From: Hypomesus transpacificus
Lineage: Eukaryota > Chordata > Actinopteri > Osmeriformes > Osmeridae
Direction of reading: 5' to 3'
Assembly: GCF_021917145.1 (NCBI RefSeq)
Contig: NC_061062.1
Location: 1,988,616-2,052,615, forward strand
Length of the DNA: 64,000 nt
The translations under genes and the position numbers were made by a program. Shown piece after piece: positions 52,913-64,000 of this stretch (the first letter of the stretch is position 1; each line of letters opens with the position of its first letter). Below the pieces are notes generated by a model that made no database searches, was not told where the DNA came from, and saw only the letters and a list, made by a program, of their open reading frames with translations.

Positions 52913-55900
52913 ATGGCGGAAATGAAGAGTACCTCAGTAAGTGACATGACCTCGCTCGCTAGAGCCTTGTCTTCTTCAGGTTCCCACGAAAGGGACCAGA
53001 ATGATGAATTTCACTCTCAGACTAATTTTGGTCGAGGCAGTGTGCCGCATCTCGGCCGAAAAAGAAAGTTGATGGGTTGCGGAAACGCGGTCCACTCCTG
53101 TGAAGAAGTGTGTGTCCTTGTCATCAACACCGGAGGAACCATTGGAATGACACTCAAGGATGGCGGTAAGTGGAGTTTAAATACTCGTACTGTCCCATTA
53201 GCAATCACAGCTAGCTACGGTCTGCTTCCTATGTTGTAGGTTGCCATTAGGCTATAATATGAAGCCTAACTCATTTGTAGGTTAAGAGTCCAATTGTCAT
53301 CCGCCACTTGCAAGATAGTTCCGTTCTACCAAAAAAGGACCTTTAGAAGTTGATTTACTTTAACAACTTTTTCAATTGAATTTTCTGTTAAAAAAAGAGG
53401 GTGTTAATGGGCAGATCAGCAAGTGTCCTGCAGGTAGACTCAGCCCAGTTAGAGACACCCTTACATAACGCTGCTACTATTGCATAATAGCAACAACAAT
53501 AACCTTTGTATTATTAGTCCAACATGATGGCACTGAGTTTATAGCATAACAATATAAAACAAAATGTTTTTCTAGTAGTTATACCAGGAATTCATCTCCA
53601 TTTCTTTTGCATGGTGCACTCAAATAGGTATAGCCTACTTTGACCTGCACTACATCAATAACACACACACATGCACACACACTTGCTGTCTCACTTTCAT
53701 CAATGAGTAACTATGATGCTTATGAACGTGTTGATTTCATTTAATGTTTCCTCTGCATCTCGCTGAGTTTAATAATTATATAGTAACTAACTTTGTGTTT
53801 AGTTTGAGGTACAGCTTTTTAATTTCTAAATAATTTCCCTAAATGTAATTAAAAAAAAACCCAGAAAAGACCAGGGGTCTCATTTATAAAATTGTGCGTA
53901 GGATTCATACTAAAAGTGTACATACGTCCAAAAGCCTTAAATAGCGTACGCCAAAAGAAAAATCTGACTTTTAAAATCGTGTGTAGGCACACCTGTAGTT
54001 CCCTTTATAAATCACAGATCCCCCAGTGTGTACGTACGTGAATGAGCATCTTATCCTGTCCTGAACACGCTCATTTTTAACCATAAATAGTCAATGCAAA
54101 GCACCTCATGAATGCTGATCGAGTATATTAATGACCCTGGCATGCGATTGTTCTTATGTTACGTTACGGTGAATCATTAGCCTGACGATGTCATACTCAT
54201 AATTCTAGTCAGAATATGAGTCTGATACTGCTCCATTGGGCTGTGATTATGGGGCGTGTTTCAACCGAGCCTGGAAAAAAAATGCCTCTTCACTCAATTG
54301 GATAGACCTACCCAATCAGAGCAACGTAGTATATTAACTTTGTAACGGGGGTGTAACAGACGTGGTCTTGCTCCGTCCTGAAGGCTTTATGGACCATTTG
54401 TTCGTCCCTGCCTGACTGCCAAGCGCAACCACTACCATACGCCAAAGAAAAGCTAGCTATTAGTTGACGCGGGTAGCCTGTTACATACCTGAGGAGTGAG
54501 TTTCACCAATTCACACCGGTTACTTAAAGGTATTCCTTCCGATAATGATAATAAGGAGTGGAAAAAAATGTGTGTGAGGAAAACAAAATATATAAATATT
54601 ACGAGTAATCATTCTTCCCACATTTACTTTCTGCAGTCTGACTACAGCACACCACCACACCATCTGCGTCACCCATACCCACTGTCTCCAAAATGTGCGT
54701 AGGCATGGGTCAGAGTTTCTGTGGAGGACCGGACATTCTCAAGTCAAGTTCGTTTTTTTATGAATCACGACCTTCGCGAGGGAACACTATAGAGCCACCA
54801 TAGCTACCATGGCTTTGGGAAGCCTCAACTAGGCTTACAACGCTTTCGGGAAACACAGCCCAGCTTGATCTGACATTAAACATTAAAAGTGCCATGCCTT
54901 AACCACTAGGGCGCAGTATAAATCAAGGTGAAATCAAGAGATGAGGCACTGCTGAACAGGATAGCACATCTTAAATTGTTTTCCACATTCTACTGTTTCG
55001 TTCGACTTTCCCTTCACATGCTGGGAAAAAACACCCCCCCCTTTTCAGGTTTACAAGTACCTGTGTGCCATCAGTGTAGCTGTTTGATCTGCTCTCAGCC
55101 TGATCTGTCTGTGTATCTAACCCACAGTTCTAGAACCAGAACCTAATGCTTTTGTGAAAAACCTCAAGAAGCTCATCATGTTCCATGATGAAGACTACGC
55201 CCAGAAGACTAAACTGTACGATTACTACGATTTTCCAGAGAGCACGCTGGTCCTGCCGTAAGTGTCCTGTCTCACCCCCACCCACACACCTGTCTCACCC
55301 CCACCCACACACCTGTCTCACCCCCACCCACACACCTGTCTCACCCCCACCCACACACCTGTCTCACCCCCACCCACACACCTGTCTCACCCCCCATCCA
55401 CCTGTCTCACCCCCACCCACCTCCCCCAACATCTCATGTTTAAAAAAATATATTGATTAAAAAAAAAATAACGTTTACGTGTAGTCATTTAGCAGACGCT
55501 CTTATCCAGAGCAATTTACAGTAAGTACAAGTGGCAAGTAGGGTGAAGTGTCTTGTCCAAGGACACAACGTAAATTGGCACGGCCGTGAATCAAACCGGC
55601 AACCTTCTGATTAATAGCTCTATTTCCTAACCGCTCAGCCATCTGAATCGCCATTTATTAAACTGGGTTTTAAACAAATACTTATTGGTTGGATGTTTTT
55701 TTTTACTACGTACTTCTGCCATGTAACATAATGAGTATTGTAACCATCTTTTTCTTGATAGTGATTGCGAGAACCACATTGCCGTAACATTTGAATACAG
55801 TTCAGTCTAGGCCGTGTTGACAACCCCCTCTGCCCGACAGGTGAACACGTCCCTCTAAACCTTGTTTGTGTTGCCTTAACAGGATGCCCACACCTCATGC

Positions 55901-56009
55901 AGACCAGCTATTTCAGGGGTGCTGTAGTACTGGTAGCATACTGTCTGCCTGCATTGTGTTTGAGCCTGCTAACAAGTCTGTGTCTGTCCTGCCTAGTGTG
56001 GGTCTGTCA

Positions 56010-56060
<51 letters not shown>

Positions 56061-59056
56061 TTTGTCTGTCTGTGGCTGTCTATATGTGGCCCTGCCAGGG
56101 GGAGATCACAGAAGCGAAGGTCCCTCTGGCAGGTTGAGGGGGAGGCCTGCTATCGGTTCTCCAGATGGAGGTTGATCCAGAGCCAGGGCTCTCTGACAGG
56201 GTCCCGTTCTCCTCCTGTAGCCCCCCTCTGGTGGCTCTGAGCCTGCAGCGTGCGTTGCCTCTGCCCATGCAGCACACCTGGCCATGCCTCCAACACACCT
56301 TCAAATGAATGGGTCGTTATCAAGCTCAGCAGAAGCCTGGTAACGACCCATTCATTTGAACCAGGTGTGTTGGAACAGGGAAACATCTCAAACATGCAGG
56401 GCAGGGGGGTCCTGAGGACCAGGGTTGGGAACCTCCAGGCTAATCGCCACACAGACACACAGCACAGCCCATTCAGGCCCTGCCACAGTCCCAGAGCAGG
56501 AAGGGGGCAGGGTGGTGGTGCGGGGAGGGGGCAGGGGAGCGATCCAGTGCTGTTGTTTTAAAGGTTTAAGATAAGAGGGATCCCCTCAAAGACACAGCCC
56601 ATTGTAGATACTGCTTGTGTGTGTGTGTGTCATGCCTCCTAGTAGTTATCTTCTTGGATGGCTGCCATGTGTCACATCTCTGGCCACGCCCATCACTCTC
56701 ATCGCCACCGTCCCACAGGATTTTGTACGAGTTGTCATCTCGTTTCTTTTCATGTCCAGTTGTGCAATTTAAATAACCTTGTCTTGCTCACATAGTAGCC
56801 TAACGATTGCTCGCATTAGCATGTGAGAGCATTGGTTTATTGTGTGTGTTGCGTTTGTATTCCTCGGATAGCGTTGGCATGAGCTGCATGTTGACTAACT
56901 GCTCTGCATAGAGAGGGACACTCCATGTGGGGAAATCTCACTTGACTAAAATTGTAACGTTGCTGAGATTCTCCATTATGCAGAGGAGGGATCTGGTTTA
57001 TTGATTTATTGAAAAGCTGTAGTTAGGAGACACAGGAAGACAAGCCTTCAGTCCCCCCCTCCCTGCGTCTCCCTCATCAGCAAGCTACTAGCCCTGCATC
57101 CCCTATCAACTCCCTGTGCCCCCCTGCCAGATACACCAGGAGATAAATGAATAATTGGCGATTTAAATATTGTTTCTAGCGGCACTATGGCGTTAAGATG
57201 ATCAACAACATATGTTGGAGGTTTGTGTGTGGAGTCTGAGCTAATTAGGAGAGTGTCTGTAGAGGCCTGTCTCCGCAACGGAGGGCTCGCCTTAACCCTT
57301 TCTCCCCCCGCTGTTCCATTCAGCCTCGCCTCCAGGTTTGGGGGCTCCCCTATGGTAATTTGGGGGGCTGGAGGGTCTCATCTCACGTCTTAAGAAGAGA
57401 GATTAAAAGGGGAATCTTTTCATAGCTGCTTAGCCGGGCACGATCTCTTGTTAGCAGGGAAGCTGGAGACAGCTCAGCAGCTAACTTAAACTCTTCTTAA
57501 GGGGAGCTTTAATATGCATGTGAGTCCAGGGTGAGCTGGCCCTGTCTAATGAGAACAACCACCGCTACGCAGGGTGTCTGCGACACCTGAACTGGGCCCT
57601 GTTTGATACAGACACAGATATTTGGTTGTCTCCCCGCCCCCTGACACACACACAACACACACACACACGCAAAAAAAACGGGCAACAATAGAAACTCCAT
57701 ACAGCCTCGCTGCTTGATGGAGAATTGGTCCAACTTTGAAGGGGTGTCCACCCCCCATAACATGAGCTAATCCTGGCTCCTGTCTTATCAGACCTCCATC
57801 ATTCTCCTTCCATGCTCTGAAAACAGGTTCTGGCACCCTGCTGTTGAAACAGAAGGCCCAAGCAAATAGACTTTGTCTCGCTTCATAAACTAGGCTAGGC
57901 TCGGGCCTCTCTGTTTTTCCACACGGGATCCCGTCACCGTTTCACATTTAAACACAACCAGGTTGAAACATCAGAATCTGTGTGTGTAAAAGGAGCAAAA
58001 CCAAAACAAAGACGATAATGTCCCTGATCTCGTTTCCTTTTTCCACAGATGTAATCAGCTAATTTGCCTAACCAACCCTAATTGTTCTCACGCGCGTGTT
58101 TCATTCACTCACATGCACGGTTGGAGGTCTTTGTGTGTGCTGTGTCTTGCTGAGCTGAAAGCTTTAACATGATTTAAATTCATGGTCAACTTCTCTCCTG
58201 TTCAGAATGTGTAAAGACAACAAGAGGATTGTCTACACCATCTTAGACTACAATCCCTTGCTGGACTCGTCTAACATGACCCCGAAAGACTGGGGGACGA
58301 TCGGGAAGGACATCGAGGTACTTCAGCCGAAACACTCACCACAACTTGTCACTCCCTCACACTTGCAACCTTTGTAAGAACCTACTTGACCAACTTTCAA
58401 AACATTCCTTCTCAACAGAATCTATAGATGTAGCACAAAACAGATGGTACTGTGGATGTCGTCATTGTGTCGATGTGCTTCACTGTTTCCATGTCTCTGG
58501 GGTAGAAATACTACGAGAAGTACGACGGCTTCGTGGTCCTCCACGGGACCGACACCATGGCGTACACGTCGTCAGCTCTGTCCTTCATGTGCGAGCACCA
58601 GGGCAAGCCTGTGATCCTCACCGGCTCCCAGGTAACCTGCCTCCTGCACCAGAGCACCTCCATCCACCACCCTGCCCCGACACTGACCCAACACTGCCCC
58701 CACCCTGCCCCCACCCTGCCCCCACACTGCCCCCACCCTGCCAACACCCTGCCAACACAGTAAAGATGAGAGTGGAGTAGAGATACGACAGACAGTAGCT
58801 TAGTGGTTAGAAATAATCGACTGCAAATCAAGACGTTGCGGGTTCAGTTTCCTGTGCTGGGTATCTTAGGATAAATGTTTCTGTTGACTCCAATGTATGT
58901 TTAGTTATTCATGAATTTATGAATTTCGGACTTTGCGATGGTGGTTTCAGGTGCCGATCTACGAGATGAGGAACGACGGCAGAGGGAACCTCATGGGGGC
59001 ACTGATGATCGCTGGTCAGTTTTACATTCCTGAGGTGAGTGGAGACGTCTGTCATG

Positions 59057-59091
<35 letters not shown>

Positions 59092-62000
59092 GTGAGTGTG
59101 TGAGTGAATGAGTGATTGTGAGTGTTCTTTCAATCCTAACTGTGTCATTCAGCATGTTCTGTGACAGTTTCGGTTACAAAATTGGTTACACAACGCAAAT
59201 GATAAGGCTTCTTGATTTCAGTCTCTGTCTTTGTTGAATCTGTCTTTCGCTTTTTACAGTCTGCCATGAGTGATCGGTCTTGTGAAATGATTTATTTAAA
59301 CATTTATTGTTTGAGATTGTATCGTTTGAGAACTGTTCCGCCTGATCTGTGCGTGCCACGTTTGCACACAAAAGGCTAAAGACACCAAAAGCCGTCCTTA
59401 AACCGCCTGTCTAACAAGACTGTTCAGTACACTACAATGCTGCTGTGTGTCGCAATAACGAGCAAAAGTACTTCCTCAAACGTCAGGAGGAAACAGCGTT
59501 TGATTGGAATCAAACGGCGTTTGACAAATAGAGGCAGACGAGGAACTAGCTTGTGTTTTAAATGTATAAAATCTGCATCCAAACAAAGTTTTAGTGGACA
59601 AGGAGAGGCTCGAAAACCACATCTGGCTCCATGTTCCTTCTAACCTTCTATACTGGGAACTGACATTGAGTGTCTTGTTCATGACACCTTCAAGCCACCT
59701 GAAGTTATGTTAGTGTGACAATGTCAAGTCAGTTTTATTTATAGAGCACATTTAAAAACAGCCAACGCCAGCCAAAGCGCTGTTCAAAATCATCAAATAT
59801 GGCAAAAAAACAATAAATAAGAACAACAGACAAACAACACAATTACAGTAAGCACTAGTGATCCTAAACTTACTCGAAAGCCAAAGAATAAAAATGTTTT
59901 AAGATGAGACTTAAATGTTTTGGTGGTGGTGGATGACCTGATACAAATTGGCAGTTTATTCCACAGAGTAGGGGCTACAGCTTAAAAAGCACGATCACCT
60001 TTTGTTTTCATCCGAGTCTGTGGAATTGCTAAAAGGAACTGGTTTGATGATTTATAGGGCCTGGAAGTGTAAATACAGCATAAGAAGATCTGAGATATAC
60101 AATGGAGCCAATCCATGTAAAGCTTTAAAAACAAGTAACAACACCTTAAAATCTATTCTATATTTTACTGGTAACCAGTGAAGAGGCCAATATTGGGGAG
60201 ATATGCTCCCTCTTCCTGGTACCAGTCAACATTCTAGCAGCCACATTCTGGACAAGCTGCAGGCATGATAATGATGATTGACAAATGCCATACAGAGAAT
60301 TACAAGTCAGGTGGCTGAGCGGTTAGGGAATCGGGCTCTTAATCAGAAGGTTACCGGTTGGATTCCCGGCCGTGAAAAAATTACGTTGTATCCTTGGGCA
60401 AGGCACTTCACCCTACTTGCCTCGGGGGAATGTCCCTGTACTTACTGTAAGTCGCTCTGGATAAGAGCGTCTGCTAAATGACTGAAATGACTGAAACAAT
60501 CAATTCGAGACGACATAAGTGCATGAATAACAATTTCCAAGTCCTTGAAAGAGAGGAAAGACTTTAGTTTTGCAATAGTCCATAAATGAAAGAAACTACC
60601 TTTGACAACAGAATACATTTGTTTGTCAAATGTTAGTGCTGAATCAAAGATAACACCCACATTTCTGTCATGGGAGTGTACATTGGTGGACAAGGGGCGA
60701 AATTCTTTAGATAAATCATCAATTGATTTGGGGGTGCAAAAAAGAATCACCTCCGTCTTACTGTCATTAAGTTGGAGAAAGTTTTTATCCATCCAGCACT
60801 TGATATCTTTAAGGCAATCAAAAAGGGACACCAGAGATTTGGAATCACCTGTTTTTAACGGTAAGTATAAGTGTGTATCATCAGCATAACAGTGATATGG
60901 TATATTATGTTTACGGAGAATGGAGCCCAGAGGGAGCATATACAGAGGAAATAGAATTGGACCCAGGATTGAACCTTGAGGTACTCCACATGTAATCCCT
61001 GCCGAAGAGGAGGAAATATTTCCAATATTGACAGAAAAGGTTCAATCTTTCAAATAAGAGTGGAACCACTGTAGAGCCACACCCTGGATACCAACCCATA
61101 TCTGTAGACGATCCAGGAGGATAGCATGATCAAACGTATCAAAAGAAGCACTGAGGTCAAGTAATATTAAAACCGCACAATTTCCAGAATCACAGAACAA
61201 CAAGTCATTCAGTACCTTAAGCAGTGCTGTTTCTGTGCTATGGTGTGCTCGGAAATATGGCTTTACTGGAGTCTGCACCTGGGTAGATTGATCCGGCAAA
61301 ACAGGTAGGAGACCGGCATATCTCTGCTCCAACGAGCAACATGAGATGAATCGGCTACGAAGGCCATGAGTAATCCACCGATACAGAAGCTGGAGGCCGA
61401 AGAGTTGCGTAGAGGGGACCATGAAGTCTCCGGATCCAGGTAGCTGACAGCTGATCGCAAGTACAGATAATCGTGGCCCACGAAAGTTTGCATGCCTCCC
61501 AAACCTCACTGAGCATCGATGCACCACTTCGAGCCTTATGTCGAGGAGAAATTGGCGATCATAAATCAGTTGTGAGGAGACACTCTGTGCAAACAAACAT
61601 AAAAACAGCAAAACAAACCACAGGTAATCCAGCTGGGCAACGGCTTGCCAACAAACACTCAGACTCCATCGTCTCAGTCTGACAATGTTGAATGTTGCTG
61701 TCACATTGCAATAATGTTTTTTTTTTTTTTTTTTTGACTGCTTGCCTTCCCAGGTGTGTCTTTACTTCAATAACAAGCTCTACCGAGGGAACCGCAGCAC
61801 CAAGGTGGACTCTGGAAGATTCCATGCCTTCTGCTCTCCCAACCTGGGTCCTCTGGCCGACGTGGAAGTGGACATCAAAAGTAAACAAGGAGAGCCGTGG
61901 GTCGGCTCTGCGGTTCTGACGCCCAGCGTCCCACGACTCAGATTTAGCCCAGTCTCCAGGTTTCTAGTGTGTGACGTGTTGCCCAACCTTGTCTCGTCCG

Positions 62001-63774
62001 CAGTAAACTGGGACACGGTGTGGAGGCCCAACACCACTGAGCGCTTCCGGGTCAGACCGGAGGTCAACCGCAACGTGGGTCTCCTCAGGCTGTTCCCCGG
62101 CATCACCACCCAGACCGTGAGTGCTTCCCGGCGGAAGACAGGGGGTCCTGGTCAGACTGGGGGTCCTGGTCGGACAGGGGGTCCTGGTCGGACTGGGGGT
62201 CCTGGTCAGACTGGGGGCCCTGGTCAGACAGGGGGTCCTGGTCAGACTGGGGGTCCTGGTCAGACAGGGGGTCCTGGTCAGACTGGGGGTCCTGGTCAGA
62301 CAGGGGGCCCGGCAGGACCCCAGATAGTTGGGGGGTGGGGGCTTGGGGCCCGGAGTACAATTTATCCAGGGGGTCCAGAATCCCTAGCAGCGCCCCGTCA
62401 CTACTGCTGGGCCAGCGGCGACATATGCTGCCTGGAAGCGATCCTCAGCGATCCTCAGCGATCCTCAGCAAACCTCAGCGATCCTCAGCGATCCTTAGCA
62501 CTCCTCAGCGATCCTCAGCGATCCTTAGCGATCCTCAGCGATCCTCAGCGATCCTCTGCTGGGGCTGGGCCTCAGCGAGTGTGTGACCCTCTTCATCTCT
62601 GAGCTCTAAGCGGCAGCTCCTCATTTGTGGGCATTTGTTCGCTGGCCAGCCAGATAGAGGGGCTGTACAAGTGGTGTGCGTACAGCACCCATACAGGGAT
62701 CCACGCTGTTAGCAGCACCCAGTCCAGCGACCGTGAGATGGCGTTATGGAGCATGACCAATCACCCTCTAAAGACCCAGGCTTGACACTCTGCCTTCCCT
62801 TCAGCAGACAGGGAGAAGCGGAGGGGTTTTTATAACACATAAATCCCTCATCTGCCTTGAGCTGTTTCTGCTTTCTCTTGGCTTTATTGGAAATCTGTGT
62901 GTCGTTGGCCATAGGGCCAAAAACTGTACCGTAGCTTATCACACCCAAAAACATGATCCTACAAGCTGAAATCCCCCCCCCCACTCCCACCATATTTTAG
63001 CAGGCTGTGTCTGAGCAGAGAAAGGACGGCTCTGAACACCTGGAATGCTAATGGATGCCTGCGCCCGGCTGCCTGCGCCCGGCTGCCTGGGCTCCAGATG
63101 CCAGGGCTGGTGGGGGTGCTGGGGGCTCCCAGTGCCAGTCTGCCACCCTGAGACACAGGGGCCAGGACAGGGGGCACCAGATGGGCATCAGGGTGGTCGA
63201 GTGTAGAGTGTGTAGGGCTGGTAAGGGTTAGGATGGTTGTCAAACCGAACTCTAGCTCAGCACAGTACTCCTCCACAGCTGTCGTCTCAGCTGAACTCAG
63301 CCACTTCAGCAGGACTGGGTGTGACTAGTATGTGGTGTGGGCAGTAATGCTGGCTGTGATTGGCTGCAGGTGATCGCCTTCCTCCAGTCACCCCTAGAAG
63401 GCGCTGTCCTGGAGACCTACGGCAGCGGAAACGCCCCCGACAACCGTCCAGACCTGCTGGCGGAGCTGAAGAAGGCCACCGATCGCGGCGTCATCATCAT
63501 GAACTGCACCCAGTGTCTGAGGGGCACCGTAAACCCAACCTACGCTACCGGCAAGGTACGGGACAACCAGGTGTTCAGGTGTAAGTGTGTGTGCATATAT
63601 GTGTGTGTTGATCTTTTTGTGTGTGTGTATGAACACATTATGAACACGCTGCTCCCTCAGGTCCTGATGGACGCAGGGCTGATCCCGGGTCGTGACATGA
63701 CCCCCGAGGCGGCCCTCTGCAAGCTGTCCTACGTGCTGGCCCGGACCGAGCTCAGCCTGGAGGACAAGAAGAAG
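52913..63774 (+). CDS. aspg: 60-kDa asparaginase/lysophospholipase, first nine exons; 3' end outside window
   Basis: ASPG hydrolyses L-asparagine to aspartate and ammonia; the rat enzyme was also described with lysophospholipase activity. Exons seen: 52913-53165, 55128-55257, 58206-58317, 58506-58631, 58951-59034, 61754-61880, 62004-62116, 63370-63555, 63661-63774. They give 1,245 nt, or 415 codons, all in phase. They cover the whole type-I asparaginase domain; the C-terminal ankyrin repeats of the family would lie beyond the window. Nucleophile region INTGGTIG is in exon 1, HGTDTMAY (Thr-Asp pair) in exon 4, [15 protein letters not shown] in exon 5, and RGNRSTKVD with the catalytic Lys in exon 6. 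[19 protein letters not shown] and [15 protein letters not shown] follow in the last two. The start has an in-frame TGA upstream. About 60 residues before the domain, including GRKRKL, have no counterpart in human ASPG. No frameshift or stop was seen. Confidence 0.94.
53874..54023. mobile_element. Palindromic MITE-like repeat in aspg intron 1
   Basis: GGGGTCTCATTTATAAAA at the left faces CCTTTATAAATCACAGATCCC at the right as an imperfect inverted repeat about 150 bp apart. Related TTTATGAATCACGACC occurs near 54759. No target duplication could be fixed, so the class (Harbinger-like is possible) is open. Confidence 0.4.
55265..55425 (+). repeat. 23-bp minisatellite beside aspg exon 2 donor
   Basis: About seven copies of CTGTCTCACCCCCACCCACA(CAC) begin 8 nt after the exon 2 donor (GTAAGTGTC). 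The first unit resembles the sequence directly after the splice site. Confidence 0.95.
55472..55651 (-). mobile_element. tRNA-derived SINE, copy 4 (minus orientation)
   Basis: Same family as the copies at 15.6 and 16.8 kb but more diverged; box B has become GGTTTGATTCA. It still has the CTCTGGATAAGAGCGTCTGC tail hairpin. It lies in aspg intron 2. Confidence 0.87.
56002..56076. repeat. (TCTG)n microsatellite
   Basis: About 12 TCTG units followed by degenerate ones, in aspg intron 2. The ORFs across it are compositional. Confidence 0.93.
56289..56434. mobile_element. Hairpin MITE (Charlie/hAT-like) in aspg intron 2
   Basis: CCAACACACCTTCAAATGAA and AATGGGTCGTTA on the left are complementary to TAACGACCCATT and TTGAACCAGGTGTGTTGG on the right, around a short loop. 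The right flank CATGCAGGGCAGGGGGGTCC ... CCAGGGTTGGGAACC is the typical end of a widespread fish palindromic MITE. The matching left flank is eroded. Confidence 0.7.
58672..58760 (+). repeat. C-rich short repeat after aspg exon 4
   Basis: Degenerate CCCTGCCCCCAC units begin about 40 nt downstream of the exon 4 donor. Confidence 0.85.
58795..58865 (+). repeat. tRNA-like relic in aspg intron 4
   Basis: TAGCTTAGTGGTTAGAAATA (box A-like) is followed by GCGGGTTCAGTTTCC (box B-like) at tRNA spacing. It is probably the head of a tRNA-derived SINE. It does not fold as an intact tRNA by eye, since the acceptor stem is missing. Confidence 0.45.
59060..59089 (+). repeat. (TG)n microsatellite after aspg exon 5
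   Basis: A run of about 15 TG units 25 nt past the exon 5 donor. Confidence 0.95.
60307..60490 (+). mobile_element. tRNA-derived SINE, copy 5, nested in the LINE
   Basis: Plus-orientation copy with GGTGGCTGAGCGGTTAGGGA (box A) and GGTTGGATTCCC (box B), the GGGCAAGGCACTTCACCCTA body and the CTCTGGATAAGAGCGTCTGC tail. LINE sequence continues on both sides, so the SINE inserted after the LINE. Confidence 0.9.
60442..61704 (-). pseudogene. LINE reverse transcriptase remnants
   Basis: Three frame-disjoint pieces. The 61704-61042 piece shows [19 protein letters not shown] and [20 protein letters not shown], the RT block with the first Asp. A short piece follows around 60.91-61.1 kb. The 60939-60442 piece has the catalytic [10 protein letters not shown] and a thumb-like region ([18 protein letters not shown]). 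Frameshifts separate the pieces, so no active enzyme is encoded. The YADD motif and the FRAHHST block place it in the L2/CR1/Jockey part of the non-LTR tree. Confidence 0.88.
61716..61736 (+). promoter_or_regulatory. Unusually long T-run preceding aspg exon 6
   Basis: About 20 consecutive T bases, followed by GACTGCTTGCCTTCCCAG and exon 6. This serves as the polypyrimidine tract and separates the exon from the LINE. Confidence 0.7.
62138..62320 (+). repeat. 18-bp minisatellite after aspg exon 7 donor
   Basis: About ten copies of GGGGGTCCTGGTCAGACT (T/C/A variants) begin roughly 20 nt inside intron 7. The unit is a multiple of three, so the array stays open in all plus frames. Confidence 0.95.
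62438..62562 (+). repeat. 10-bp minisatellite (GATCCTCAGC)
   Basis: About twelve copies of GATCCTCAGC with AACCTCAGC and GATCCTTAGC variants, 120 bp downstream of the 18-bp array in the same intron. Confidence 0.94.
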
Positions 63775-64000
63775 GTGAGGTGGAGTTATTTTTCATCGAA
63801 AAAAGCTAGCTAGCTAGCACTAGCTATCGAACGAATGAAAACTTCAAATCGTACAGTAGGCTAAATTGGTTTAGGCCTAAATACAAAACTGCCTACCTAG
63901 CAACCAGGACAGTTTCCTGCTAGCACGAATAGCTATATCAGGAATTAAAGGTTGGCATAGCGACGGACGCGTCCTTGCATCGGAACGGCATTGTGACGTC

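Larger units (their letters stand above)
59722..61712 (-). mobile_element. L2-like non-LTR retrotransposon, internally deleted, in aspg intron 5
   Basis: On the minus strand the 3' end is GCTCTATAAATAAAACTGAC followed by TTGACATT, typical of fish L2/Rex-like LINE tails. Reverse transcriptase sequence lies upstream. The 5' part ([19 protein letters not shown]) joins directly to the middle of the RT region, so the endonuclease and the first RT blocks are missing. The copy is antisense to aspg and its 5' boundary lies only about 40 nt from aspg exon 6. A SINE (60307-60490) interrupts its 3' part. Confidence 0.85.

Noticed and set aside
55866..56240. Plus-strand ORFs over the TCTG repeat
   Set aside because: Low-complexity translation (LSVCLSVC) inside aspg intron 2.
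61742..62602. 286-codon plus-strand ORF over aspg exons 6-7
   Set aside because: It is simply aspg exons 6 and 7 read through intron 6 and the 18-bp and 10-bp minisatellites. Homology ends at the GTAAAC and GTGAGT donors.

Overview
This window is vertebrate nuclear DNA, almost certainly from a teleost fish. Its genes are split by GT-AG introns, and their proteins are recognisable orthologues of human ones. The interspersed repeats are typical of fish: Tc1-like transposons, tRNA-derived SINEs with an eel UnaL2-type 3' tail, an L2-like LINE and hAT MITEs. An osmeriform-like euteleost is my guess from the repeat flavour only.

Layout, left to right. (1) 0.7-20.7 kb, minus strand: complete kinectin gene (ktn1). 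I could follow 35 coding exons in frame (1,261 codons), plus a likely non-coding first exon in a GC-rich promoter near 20.6 kb. (2) 21.0-28.45 kb, minus strand: complete meiotic MutS homologue msh4, 20 coding exons, 924 codons. (3) 28.83-30.25 kb, plus strand: complete vcpkmt (METTL21D), 5 exons, 223 codons, head-to-head with msh4 across 378 bp. (4) 30.3-41.4 kb: no recognisable gene. (5) 41.48-42.0 kb, minus strand: arf6, single coding exon, 175 codons. (6) 44.17-45.83 kb: decayed Tc1-like transposon with exact TA target duplication. (7) 45.97-46.63 kb, minus strand: uncharacterised 219-codon ORF. (8) 46.6-52.9 kb: intergenic, with a SINE and a hAT MITE. (9) 52.91 kb to the right edge, plus strand: first nine coding exons of aspg (asparaginase/lysophospholipase). 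One of its introns holds a LINE that is itself interrupted by a SINE.

The genes do not form a pathway. Kinectin is an ER coiled-coil membrane protein, MSH4 acts in meiotic crossover, VCPKMT trimethylates VCP/p97, ARF6 is a plasma-membrane/endosome GTPase and ASPG hydrolyses asparagine. ktn1, vcpkmt, arf6 and aspg are all on human 14q, so the block looks like conserved synteny, with msh4 (human 1p31) as the outlier.

The most unusual feature is the tandem repeats lying against splice sites. The best case is a 1.2-kb, 33-bp minisatellite ending exactly at the 3' splice site of ktn1 exon 19. Every unit carries a CTAAC branch-point-like motif and a copy of the acceptor, and the full-length units stay in frame with the exon. 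No viral genes, CRISPR arrays or bacterial features were seen.
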